From positions 51,022 to 115,021 of the forward strand of contig NZ_CALWUM010000004.1 of the NCBI RefSeq assembly GCF_944384765.1: DNA of 64,000 nucleotides. The letters run 5' to 3'. Shown here piece by piece: positions 17,537 through 25,079 of this stretch (position 1 is the first letter of the stretch; each line of letters begins with the position of its first letter). The notes beneath the pieces are model-generated. The model did no database searches. It had not been told where the DNA came from and saw only the letters and a program-made list of their open reading frames with translations. A program made the position numbers and the translations under genes. The DNA is from an uncultured Agathobaculum sp. Its GTDB lineage: Bacteria > Bacillota > Clostridia > Oscillospirales > Butyricicoccaceae.

Positions 17537-17994
17537 CAGCTGCCCTCGCGCGGGATAAGCACTTTTTGCACCCGGATGCTGCCGTTTTCCACCTGGGCGG
17601 TCATCAAGGTGATCTCCTGATGGAAACGGCGCGGGCCGCACGAGCCGGGGTTGAGCCAGAGCACGCCGTCCCGCTCCTCCTGTGCGTAGCGATGCGAATG
17701 GCCGTACACCACCGCATCCACACCGGACAGGTCCGCCGGCACGTCCTTTTTGTTGTGCACCAGATAAAAGACCGCGCCCGCCAGCGTCACGGTCAGATCG
17801 TGCGGCATCGCAGCCGCCCACTCCTTGTCGTTGTTGCCGCGGACAATGTAAAGCGGCGCATACTGCCGCAGCTCGTCCACGATCGCCTGGCGGTTGATGT
17901 CCCCGGCATGCAGGATCGCGTCGGCGTTTTGCAGATAGGATACCACTTCGGGCCGCAGCAGCCCGTGCGTGTCGGACAGGATGACCAGCTTCAT
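17536..17994 (-). CDS. YfcE/MJ0936-type metallophosphoesterase
   Basis: This 152-aa phosphodiesterase has the full calcineurin-like metal set: SDTHG (residues 7-11), GDI (32-34), GNND, and GHSH. The length fits the small YfcE group that hydrolyses phosphodiesters. Its ATG overlaps the flavodoxin stop by 4 nt and its stop overlaps the next start. In vivo substrate cannot be read from sequence. Confidence 0.88.
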   Translation of the reverse strand: MKLVILSDTHGLLRPEVVSYLQNADAILHAGDINRQAIVDELRQYAPLYIVRGNNDKEWAAAMPHDLTVTLAGAVFYLVHNKKDVPADLSGVDAVVYGHSHRYAQEERDGVLWLNPGSCGPRRFHQEITLMTAQVENGSIRVQKVLIPREGS

Positions 17995-18458
17995 GCCCGT
18001 CCTCCATTCTGCACCCGTGCGGCGATCTCCCGATAAAACGCGCGGGCGTTTTGCAGGTCTTCTGTATTCGGATGGCCCTTGGCAATGCCGCCCACCAGTT
18101 TGAACGGGCCGAAGGTGTCAAAGCCCTTGCAGGCAAACGCGCCGAGAACCGGGCAGCCCTTGTCCTCTGCGATCCGGCGGAACGCCTTGTCGCCGGTGCC
18201 CGTCGCCCCGCCGTAGGTGCAGACGAAAAACACCGGCTTGCCCTGCGGCAGATACTGCCGGGCGAAGTCAACCGCTGCGCGGTGCACCTCAAACCCGTAA
18301 ATGCCTGAGGCCAGCCCCACACAGTCATAGTCCTCCAGCCGCACGGCCTGCCGGGAGGTCACGTCGATCAGATCGACGTCCCCCTCCTGCGCCATGGCCT
18401 CGATCACTTTCCGTGTGTTGCCGTGGTGGCGGGAATAATAGCAGATCGCGGTTTTCAT
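17991..18458 (-). CDS. Flavodoxin-domain protein
   Basis: A 155-aa flavodoxin-like protein. The FMN-phosphate loop is YSRHHGNTRKV (residues 8-18), and TYGGATGTGD is a second flavin-contact loop near 81-90. It lacks Fe-S motifs and is a stand-alone electron carrier or NAD(P)H-quinone-oxidoreductase-like protein. It is separated by 19 nt from the upstream acetyltransferase gene and overlaps the downstream phosphoesterase (ATGA). Confidence 0.85.
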   Translation of the reverse strand: MKTAICYYSRHHGNTRKVIEAMAQEGDVDLIDVTSRQAVRLEDYDCVGLASGIYGFEVHRAAVDFARQYLPQGKPVFFVCTYGGATGTGDKAFRRIAEDKGCPVLGAFACKGFDTFGPFKLVGGIAKGHPNTEDLQNARAFYREIAARVQNGGRA

Positions 18459-18477
18459 ATCGGTTTTCCTCCCCTGC

Positions 18478-19113
18478 TCACAAAATGTGCCGGATACGCG
18501 TCAGATCGCCGCTGCAAAGCGTCTCCAGATTGCGGAAAATCTTTTCCGCGTCCCAGTCCCACCACCGGAGTGCCAGCAGATATTCGGTCAGTTCTGGGTC
18601 AAACCGCGGCCGGATGACCCGGCAGGGATTGCCTGCGGCAATCGTATAGGGCGGGATGTCCTTTGCCACCACCGCATTTGCGCCGATGACCGCGCCATCT
18701 CCGATGTGCACGCCGGGCAGCACGGTGACATGCTGCCCCAGCCACACGTCGTTGCCCACGACGGTGTCGCCCTTCATGGGCAGCTCGTCCAGCGTGGGCG
18801 TGCATTTTTCCCAGCCGTGGCCAAAGATGTTAAACGGATAGGTCGTAACCGAGGCCATCCGGTGGTTAGCCCCGTTCATCACAAATTCCACGCCCTTGCC
18901 GATCGCGCAGAACTTGCCGATGATCAGCCGGTCGCCCAAAAAGGGATAGTGATGCGTCACATGTGCTTCAAAATCCTCGCCGCCGGTGGCGTCGTCGTCA
19001 TAATAGGTGTAGTCGCCCACCTGAATGTTCGGCCGCGTGATGACATTTTTGATAAAGCACACGCTGGGCACTGCCTCGTTCGGGTGAACGGCGTGGGGGT
19101 TGGGTCCAAACAT
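18478..19113 (-). CDS. Vat-like xenobiotic O-acetyltransferase
   Basis: This 211-aa left-handed beta-helix acetyltransferase is closely similar in layout to streptogramin A acetyltransferases (VatA-E). It has NIQVGDYTYYDDD near the N-terminus, IIGKFCAIGKGVEFVMNGANHRM with the catalytic His, FGHGWEK, GNDVWLG, and hexapeptide repeats GDGAVIGANAVVAKDIPPY. The C-terminal ALRWWDWDAEKI is typical of Vat and the wider XAT class. Start 19113 is set by GAGAGGAGGG. Chromosomal XATs often acetylate unknown hydroxylated compounds, so resistance to streptogramin A is only a possibility. Confidence 0.85.
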   Translation of the reverse strand: MFGPNPHAVHPNEAVPSVCFIKNVITRPNIQVGDYTYYDDDATGGEDFEAHVTHHYPFLGDRLIIGKFCAIGKGVEFVMNGANHRMASVTTYPFNIFGHGWEKCTPTLDELPMKGDTVVGNDVWLGQHVTVLPGVHIGDGAVIGANAVVAKDIPPYTIAAGNPCRVIRPRFDPELTEYLLALRWWDWDAEKIFRNLETLCSGDLTRIRHIL

Positions 19114-19127
19114 GGGCGTCCCTCCTC

Positions 19128-19538
19128 TCAAATGATAATGCCTTCGCAGTGGTCGATCTCATGCTGGATGATCTGTGCCGTCCAGCCAGTGAAGGTCTTG
19201 CACCGCTCCTGAAAGTTCTCGTTCTGCCAACGCACCTTGATGGTCTGCCAGCGCCGTGCCCGGCGCGTCCCGGTCAGGGACAGGCAGCCTTCCTCGGTCT
19301 CGTATGCGCCGGCCCGCTTGATGATCTCCGGGTTGAACATGACCATATAGCTGCCCTCGTTGTCAAAGGCGATGATGCGCTTGTCCACCCCGATCATATT
19401 GGCCGCCATGCCGACGCAGCCTTCTTTGTGGTGGCGGAGCGTTTCCAGCAGATCGTCCGCCACAGCCCGGTCGTCCGGCGTGGCGGGCTGCGCCTTGCGG
19501 GCGAGGAACGCTTCGTCCCTGCATATTTCGCGGATCAC
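19128..19538 (-). CDS. def: Peptide deformylase (short, divergent form)
   Basis: The 136-aa protein has the three deformylase motifs in order. Motif I is GCVGMAANMIG (canonical GxGxAAxQxG, with Asn in place of Gln), motif II EEGCLSL with the metal-ligand Cys, and motif III HEIDHCEG with the two His ligands and catalytic Glu. It is shorter than the main cellular Def (usually 150-190 aa) and matches the small second deformylase common in Clostridia. Its start overlaps the SGNH gene's end (ATGA). It may be an accessory deformylase rather than the essential one. Confidence 0.8.
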   Translation of the reverse strand: MIREICRDEAFLARKAQPATPDDRAVADDLLETLRHHKEGCVGMAANMIGVDKRIIAFDNEGSYMVMFNPEIIKRAGAYETEEGCLSLTGTRRARRWQTIKVRWQNENFQERCKTFTGWTAQIIQHEIDHCEGIII

Positions 19539-20107
19539 GGCTTTGCCTCCTCCCGTTTTTCGATTGCAGCGGAAAGCACCTCCGCCGCCAGGCGGGCGCC
19601 CTGCTCGCTGGGATGCACGCCGTCCGCAGCATACAGATCCAGCGTGCCCGCGAGCGCGTAAAACCGTGCGCCCACGTCCGCGAGCAGCGCGTTGTTCTCC
19701 TGCGCGGCGCGCCGGTAGGCCGCGGAAAGGCCGCGGGCCATCTCGTCATAATCCCAGCCTTTGGCCGCGAGTTTATCGCCGCCCTTGCGATACGCCCAGG
19801 TGGCATACAGGACCGGCACTGCGCCGCACTGCCGGATCTGCGCGCACAGGCGCCGCACGCTGTCATAAAACCGGTCGGGCGCGGTGAGCGGGCCGTGGCT
19901 CATCTCCTGCAGCACCACATAATCCCAGTGCTGCTCGCGCAGCGCAGCCTGCGTGCGCGCACCCAGCCGGGTGGCGGGGTTGAGATGTTCGGACAGCCGC
20001 GCGCCGCCCCGCGTATGCGCAACGGCCGTGCCGTCCGTGCTGGCGGCGAGCAGCTGCGGCAGGCCGCAGGCTTCGGTAAAGCTGTTACCCAGCATCAGAA
20101 TACGCAT
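19535..20107 (-). CDS. SGNH/GDSL hydrolase
   Basis: This 190-aa esterase-fold protein begins MRILMLGNSFTEA, which contains the nucleophile block (G-N-S). Later come VVLQEMSHGP and the catalytic Asp/His block DGVHPS. There is no signal peptide, so it is cytoplasmic. Start 20107 has AAGGAGGG upstream. It is the first gene of the minus-strand set running to 17030. Likely a small-molecule or carbohydrate O-deacetylase; substrate unknown. Confidence 0.82.
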   Translation of the reverse strand: MRILMLGNSFTEACGLPQLLAASTDGTAVAHTRGGARLSEHLNPATRLGARTQAALREQHWDYVVLQEMSHGPLTAPDRFYDSVRRLCAQIRQCGAVPVLYATWAYRKGGDKLAAKGWDYDEMARGLSAAYRRAAQENNALLADVGARFYALAGTLDLYAADGVHPSEQGARLAAEVLSAAIEKREEAKP

Positions 20108-20188
20108 AGACTTTCCCTCCTTCTTCCTTTCGTCCGGCTCCATTATAGCATACCGCGGCGCGTCTGTCAGTCCCCGGCTGGCAAACGA

Positions 20189-20218
20189 CAGGGGCCGGAA
20201 CCATGGTTCCGGCCCCTG
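20189..20218. terminator. Perfect 30-nt palindrome, likely terminator of the CobW pair
   Basis: Positions 20189-20203 are exactly complementary to 20204-20218, with no unpaired loop. It lies ~50 nt past the stop of the gene ending at 20270 and is followed on that strand by TCGTTT. It is the only notable element in the 20108-20269 gap. Confidence 0.6.
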
Positions 20219-20269
20219 GGGCTGCTCATAAAATTTCTTGCGCCGCCGTGCGCATGGCATGGCAGGCTG

Positions 20270-21223
20270 TCAGTTGAAATAAACCAGCTCTTCCTCCGGC
20301 TTTTCCGCCGGCACCACCTCGATCGCGTGCAGCACCGGGCCTTCGCCGCGATACTGAGGCAGCGCCTCGACCGTGATGGTCGCGGTCACGCGCACCCAGT
20401 CGCGCAGCTTAAGGTCGGCCGCGCCGTCGTAGCGGCAGATAAAGCCCAGAAAACTGATGTCCTCCGCGCAGCAGACCATACCGAAACGGCCGGGCACGAA
20501 CGACTTCGCGGGCACATCCTTACCCACATACACCTGCCCGAGGAAGCGGACGGTCTTGCCGTCGTACTTGCCCGGGTCGCCCATGGCGTCGATATACCAC
20601 AGGCCGTAATCCGCGGGCGCGATGTCGATCACGTCCGCATCCACGTCGAATGGCAGCGGCATATTGCGGTTATAGTCCTCGGAATTGCCGTCCACATCAT
20701 CCAGATAGATGGTTGCGCGCGGATTCATCGCGCGGATGTTCTTCTGATACAGCATCTCCTTGAGCGCGTCCGTGCAGCGGTTGAACACTACCAGATCGGC
20801 AGTCGTGATGTGCTCGAACATCATCGGGCCCATGTTGTTCGAATACAGCTCAAAGGTGGAAGCGTCCACCGTGGTCACGATCTGGTACAGCTCCCAGCGC
20901 GCCGGGAAGGCGGCGAGCAGGTCGTCCAGCTTCCACATACCGTTGTATTCGACGATGATGCGGTCCGGATCAAACTTCTGCTCCACCCGCTTGAGGATAT
21001 TGGGCGTCAGGCGGTCGGCCGACTCGATCGGCACGATCGCCGTGCCGTAGTGCAGCATCTCGCGCTCGTCGTATTCCTCTATGCCCTCCTCGCACAGCAG
21101 CAGGGCGGTGCGCTCGTTTTCGGTAAAGCCCGGATCGGCGATGATCTCCTTGATAAACTGGGTCTTGCCGCTCTCCAAAAAGCCGGTAAACACATATACC
21201 GGGATCGGATCTCTGCTTGGCAT
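20270..21223 (-). CDS. CobW-type GTPase fused to a YcgQ/DUF1980-like domain
   Basis: This 317-aa protein has an N-terminal G3E GTPase domain with P-loop GFLESGKTQF (residues ~13-22). The usual CobW metal motif CxCC is absent; the corresponding region reads LLLCEEG. After about residue 185 the sequence changes. The stretch GKTVRFLGQVYVGKDVPAKSFVPGRFGMVCCAEDISFLGF resembles the C-terminal region of B. subtilis YcgQ (DUF1980/TIGR03943), a partner of permease YcgR, including the paired Cys. Start 21223 follows GGGAGG. The gene is 14 nt from a second CobW gene, which suggests a joint role in metal (probably zinc) allocation. The fusion reading is inferred from motif resemblance. Confidence 0.7.
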   Translation of the reverse strand: MPSRDPIPVYVFTGFLESGKTQFIKEIIADPGFTENERTALLLCEEGIEEYDEREMLHYGTAIVPIESADRLTPNILKRVEQKFDPDRIIVEYNGMWKLDDLLAAFPARWELYQIVTTVDASTFELYSNNMGPMMFEHITTADLVVFNRCTDALKEMLYQKNIRAMNPRATIYLDDVDGNSEDYNRNMPLPFDVDADVIDIAPADYGLWYIDAMGDPGKYDGKTVRFLGQVYVGKDVPAKSFVPGRFGMVCCAEDISFLGFICRYDGAADLKLRDWVRVTATITVEALPQYRGEGPVLHAIEVVPAEKPEEELVYFN

Positions 21224-21237
21224 ATTCAGCGCCTCCC

Positions 21238-22356
21238 TCAGGCTACGCCGAACAGCGCCGCGATGCGCTCCTCGTCCAGCTCGGCGCCGATCACGCACAG
21301 ACGGCCGGTGTAGTCCGCCGGGCCGCGGCGGATCTCGGGCGCGCCGGGCACATAGTCAAAGTGCAGCCACTCGCCGCCGTCCGCCGCGGGCACAATGCCC
21401 TTGGCGCGCAGCACGGTGCCGAGCGAGGGATCGCCCAGCGCGGTCAGCGCATGGTTCAGCTCGTCCTCGGTGTACTTGTGCGGCGTCTCCTTGCCCCAGG
21501 AGGTGAACACCTCATCCGCGTCATGATCATGGTCATGGCCGCAGCCGCAGTGGTCGTGATCGTGATGATGGTGCTCATGGTCGTGATCGTGGCCACAGCC
21601 GCAATGATCGTGTTCATGATCGTGGTCGTGATCGTGGTCGTGGTGATGTTCGTGCTCATGTTCATGATCGTGGTCGTGTTCATGCTCATGGTCATGATCG
21701 TGATGATGGTGATGCTCGTGATGCGGCTCGTGCGCGATCTCGTCGAGCACCTCCTGCACCAGGTCGCGGCTGCCCTCCATGGTCTCGAGCAGCTGCTGGC
21801 CGGTCAGTTCCTTCCACGGGGTGGTGACAATGCGCGCATGCGGATTGAGGCCGCGCATCAGGCCGACCACTTCGTCCAAACGCTTTGCCGGGCACTCCGC
21901 CGTGCGCGACAGCAGGATAGCGCCCGCGTGCGCAACCTGGTTCTGGAAGAACTCGCCGAAGTTCTTGAGGTACATCTTCGCCTTGAGCGCGTCGACAACC
22001 GTGACAAAGGAGTTGAGCGTCACGTCCAGGTGCGCGTTCTGCACCGCCGCGATGACGTCCGACAGCTTGCCTACGCCCGAAGGCTCGATCAGGATGCGGT
22101 CGGGGTGGTACTGGTCGACCACGTCGTGCAGCGCCTTGCCAAAGTCGCCCACGAGCGAGCAGCAGATGCAGCCCGCGTTCATTTCATTTACCACAATGCC
22201 GGAGTCCTTGAGAAAGCCGCCGTCAATGCCGATTTCGCCGAATTCGTTTTCAATCAGCACGACCTGCTCGCCCTTCAGGGCATCCGCCAGCAGGCGCTTG
22301 ATCAGCGTGGTTTTGCCCGCGCCGAGGAAGCCCGAGATAATGTCAATTTTCGTCAT
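21238..22356 (-). CDS. CobW/ZNG1-family GTPase with long His/Asp-rich metal-binding tract
   Basis: This 372-aa G3E GTPase has P-loop GFLGAGKTT (9-17), ENEFGEIGID, and the metal-binding GCICCSL (CxCC) near residues 62-68, all hallmarks of zinc metallochaperones. Residues about 210-285 are an HDHDHEHEH-type tract containing two copies of CGCGHDHDH, an unusually large metal store. A CobW C-terminal domain follows (WLHFDYVPGAPEIRRG). Such proteins hand zinc to client enzymes during zinc shortage. Promoter at 22398-22426. It is the first gene of a two-gene operon. Confidence 0.88.
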   Translation of the reverse strand: MTKIDIISGFLGAGKTTLIKRLLADALKGEQVVLIENEFGEIGIDGGFLKDSGIVVNEMNAGCICCSLVGDFGKALHDVVDQYHPDRILIEPSGVGKLSDVIAAVQNAHLDVTLNSFVTVVDALKAKMYLKNFGEFFQNQVAHAGAILLSRTAECPAKRLDEVVGLMRGLNPHARIVTTPWKELTGQQLLETMEGSRDLVQEVLDEIAHEPHHEHHHHHDHDHEHEHDHDHEHEHEHHHDHDHDHDHEHDHCGCGHDHDHEHHHHDHDHCGCGHDHDHDADEVFTSWGKETPHKYTEDELNHALTALGDPSLGTVLRAKGIVPAADGGEWLHFDYVPGAPEIRRGPADYTGRLCVIGAELDEERIAALFGVA

Positions 22357-22397
22357 ACTATTCGCCTCATTCAGAATGATTTTTCCGGTTTCCTATT

Positions 22398-22426
22398 AGT
22401 ATACCACTTTTTCAGGAAAAAGGAAA
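22398..22426 (-). promoter_or_regulatory. Promoter of the CobW operon
   Basis: Minus-strand TTTCCT (22426-22421), 17-bp spacer, TATACT (22403-22398). A short inverted repeat TTAGC-TTCA-GCTAA lies just upstream (22436-22449) and could bind a metal-responsive repressor, though its arms are only 5 bp. Confidence 0.6.
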
Positions 22427-22455
22427 GCATTTTAGTTAGCTTCAGCTAATTCTTT

Positions 22456-22719
22456 CTACCGGCGCGGCGGGGCGGGGTTGTCCGTCCGCCCGAGCAGATA
22501 GTCGGTCGAGGTATGATAATAGTCCGCCAGCGCGCACAGCACCTCGTTAGGCACATTGTTGCGCCCGTTTTCATAATTGCAGTATGTCTTGCGCGGGATG
22601 CAGAGCAGCTCTGCAATTTCCGCCTGCGTTTTCTCCTGATCCTCGCGCAGATCGCGCATTCTCCGGCACAGCAACGGCCTCACCTCGACCCCATGATACA
22701 ATGGTTCGATTTGGGCCAT
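22456..22719 (-). CDS. XRE-family helix-turn-helix regulator
   Basis: About 87 aa. The HTH covers residues ~22-75: RMRDLREDQEKTQAEIAELLCIPRKTYCNYENGRNNVPNEVL, then the conserved LADYYHTSTDYLLGRTD, typical of small Firmicutes Cro/CI proteins. ATG 22719 lies inside a perfect 12-bp-arm palindrome (22709-22736), a likely self-regulatory site. A start further in, at the Met of RMRDLRED, is possible. Transcribed away from the serine hydrolase gene at 22864, which it might also control. Confidence 0.8.
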   Translation of the reverse strand: MAQIEPLYHGVEVRPLLCRRMRDLREDQEKTQAEIAELLCIPRKTYCNYENGRNNVPNEVLCALADYYHTSTDYLLGRTDNPAPPRR

Positions 22720-22736
22720 TGACAAATGGCCCAAAT
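22709..22736. promoter_or_regulatory. 28-bp palindrome over the XRE start codon
   Basis: ATTTGGGCCATT and AATGGCCCAAAT are perfectly complementary with GACA between them. The XRE ATG is in one arm. It may be an operator for the XRE protein, or in RNA a hairpin that hides the start. Confidence 0.65.
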
Positions 22737-22785
22737 TAGACCATAATAGGGTGCGTGATCCTGCGGGAAACATGCACGATAGCTC

Positions 22786-22831
22786 TTGACAGGCTGTGTA
22801 ATCCATATTATATTTAGATCATCTTCTAAAT
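22786..22831 (+). promoter_or_regulatory. Promoter and overlapping inverted repeat of the serine hydrolase gene
   Basis: TTGACA (22786-22791), 17-bp spacer, TATATT (22809-22814). The inverted repeat ATTTAGA-TCATCT-TCTAAAT (22812-22831) overlaps the -10 and start site, the usual place for a repressor. Confidence 0.7.
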
Positions 22832-22863
22832 ATTATCCCGCAACAAAAGGAAGGAGTACCGCT

Positions 22864-25014
22864 ATGAATACCCCCCTATCCCGTCTGCTTGCCGGTGCGC
22901 TGGCAGCGGCGCTGCTCATGCCGGGTACGGCCCTTGCGGCCGAACTGCCGCCCGACCCGCTCACTCCCGCTGCGCTGACCCCGGTCTCGCTTGCGCCGGA
23001 CAGTATCTCCTCCGGTGCGCTCGCGCGTGCCGCCCAGGCCGCGCAGGAGGAAGCCCAGCCCGCGCTGTCCGTCGAGGCGCGCGCCCAGCTGCTGCTCGAC
23101 CCCGGCACCGGCGCGGTGAGCGTGCAGTATGCGATGATGGACAACGGCACGCTGATCGAAAGCGGCGTTGCAGGCGTATACAGCAAGCGCGAAAACCGCC
23201 TGCTGACCACGGAAAATCTGTACGGCATCGGCTCGACAAGCAAGATGTTCACCACCGCTGCCATGCTGCGGCTGGCCGACCAGGGCAAGGTCGATCTGGA
23301 CCGGCCAGTCACCGACTACATCCCCGAATTCACCATGGCGGACGAACGCTACCGCGACATCACCGTACGCATGCTGCTCAACCACTCCTCCGGCCTGATG
23401 GGCAGCACCTACGGCAACGGCTTCCTGTTTGACGACGCGGACACCCAGGCGCACGACACCCTGCTCGCCGACCTCGCTGAGCAAACTCTCAAGGCCGACC
23501 CGGGCGCGTTTTCGGTCTACTGCAACGATGGCTTCACGCTCGCCGAGCTTGTGATCGAGCGCGTCAGCGGCATGTCGTTTACGGATTTCATCCATCAGGA
23601 GATCACCGGCCCGCTCGGCATGACCCACACCAAGACCATGCAGGACGAGTTTGACCGGTCCGCCATTGTGCGCACCTATAACCCCGCTGCGCCCGAGCAG
23701 GAAACGCCGGTCGACTCGGTTAACATCATCGGTACGGGCGGCATTTACGCCACCGCCGAGGATCTGTGCCGCTTTGCACAGGTCTTCACCGGCGAGACGG
23801 ATCTGCTGTCAGAAGAAATGCGGGAGGCCTCCTTCCAGCCCGAATACGCTGGCGGCCAGTGGCTGGAGGCGGAAAACAACGTGGTCGGCTACGGCCTCGG
23901 CTGGGACTGTGTAGACCTCTATCCTTTTAACTTATATGACATTCAGGCGGTCACCAAGGGCGGCGATACCCTGCTCATGCACAATGCGCTGATCGTGCTG
24001 CCCGAATACGGGCTGAGCGCGGCGGTCTCCACCTCGGGCGGTTCGAGTGCCTACTGCCAGATGCTGGCCACCAGCCTGCTGCTCGACCAGCTGGAGGAAA
24101 AGGGCGTCATCACCGAGCGCCTGAGCGCGCTGGACAGCTTCACCCCTGCCGAACAGACCGCGCTCGATGCAGACATGAAGCAATATGAAGGGCTGTACGG
24201 CGATTCCACCTCGCTCATGCGCCTGAGCATGGACGATGCAGGCACACTTACGCTGGCCAATGCCTACGCACCGGCCCAGACGCAAACCTATCTCTACTGC
24301 GGGGACGGCCTGTTCAAGCATGAGACCGGCGCGCTCGAGCTGCGCTTTGTGCAGCAAAACGGCCGCACCTACCTCACCTATCGCGGCTATTCCGCAATCC
24401 CCGGCCTGTGTGACCTGGTTTCCGAGACCTACTATCTGGAAAAGCTGCCGGAAAACACGATCACAGACGAATTACAGGCCGCCTGGGCTGCGCGCGAGGG
24501 CAAAGCCTATGTTTCCGTGACGGATAAGGCGAGCTCCCAGCTGTTTCTGTCCGGCTTGCCCGCGCTCGGCATCGGCACGGTAGAGGGCTATCTGCTCTCC
24601 AATCCGCTGACCGACAGCAGCCGCGCGGACGTGGCAATCCAGATCCCGATGTCGGGCGGCCGTGACACCTCGCCCTTTGTGTTTGAAACCGTGGACGGGG
24701 TGGAATATGTGCACTATACGGACGGTATCTACATGGATTATACCGCAGTGCCGGACATCTACACCGGTGCACGCTCACATTCGACCATCCAGCCCAACGG
24801 TTACATCCGCTGGTACAACCTGCCCGCCGAGCTGGACGGCAAGACCATGACCGTGCAGATGCCCGCAGGCGCAGGCTTTGTCCTGTTTGACGCCATGGGA
24901 CAGACCGTCAACCAGAGCGCGGTCACAGGGGACACCCAGGTGACGCTGCCGGGCGGCGGCGCGATCGCGTTCTGCGGCCAGGTCGGCGACCGCTTTGACC
25001 TGACCATTTCCTGA
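22864..25014 (+). CDS. Secreted serine hydrolase, class C beta-lactamase/CubicO fold
   Basis: This 716-aa exported protein has a signal peptide (residues 1-25, ending LAAE). The beta-lactamase-related domain (about 70-420) carries the nucleophile motif STSK (S-x-x-K) in GIGSTSKMFTTAAML and YCN (Y-x-N) in FSVYCNDGFTLAEL. A late GGDTLLMHN segment fits the third active-site strand. Residues 430-716 are an additional beta-rich region. Such proteins act as D,D-peptidases or esterases, and lactamase activity is not implied. ATG 22864 follows AAGGAAGGAG. No sortase motif or C-terminal anchor is seen. Confidence 0.85.
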   Translation: MNTPLSRLLAGALAAALLMPGTALAAELPPDPLTPAALTPVSLAPDSISSGALARAAQAAQEEAQPALSVEARAQLLLDPGTGAVSVQYAMMDNGTLIESGVAGVYSKRENRLLTTENLYGIGSTSKMFTTAAMLRLADQGKVDLDRPVTDYIPEFTMADERYRDITVRMLLNHSSGLMGSTYGNGFLFDDADTQAHDTLLADLAEQTLKADPGAFSVYCNDGFTLAELVIERVSGMSFTDFIHQEITGPLGMTHTKTMQDEFDRSAIVRTYNPAAPEQETPVDSVNIIGTGGIYATAEDLCRFAQVFTGETDLLSEEMREASFQPEYAGGQWLEAENNVVGYGLGWDCVDLYPFNLYDIQAVTKGGDTLLMHNALIVLPEYGLSAAVSTSGGSSAYCQMLATSLLLDQLEEKGVITERLSALDSFTPAEQTALDADMKQYEGLYGDSTSLMRLSMDDAGTLTLANAYAPAQTQTYLYCGDGLFKHETGALELRFVQQNGRTYLTYRGYSAIPGLCDLVSETYYLEKLPENTITDELQAAWAAREGKAYVSVTDKASSQLFLSGLPALGIGTVEGYLLSNPLTDSSRADVAIQIPMSGGRDTSPFVFETVDGVEYVHYTDGIYMDYTAVPDIYTGARSHSTIQPNGYIRWYNLPAELDGKTMTVQMPAGAGFVLFDAMGQTVNQSAVTGDTQVTLPGGGAIAFCGQVGDRFDLTIS

Positions 25015-25024
25015 CCGAACAGGC

Positions 25025-25063
25025 AAAAACAGCGCTTTGGCAATGCCAAAGCGCTGTTTTTTT
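25025..25063. terminator. Bidirectional terminator
   Basis: Arms AAAACAGCGCTTTGGC and complement around AAT, with A- and T-runs on the two sides, between convergent genes. Confidence 0.9.
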
Positions 25064-25079
25064 ACCGATCATATCACAC

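Noticed and set aside
21515..21725. Dense short-period repeat that could be mistaken for a CRISPR or minisatellite
   Set aside because: It is the coding sequence of the His/Asp tract in the CobW protein; period is 3-6 nt, there are no spacers, and the frame is uninterrupted.
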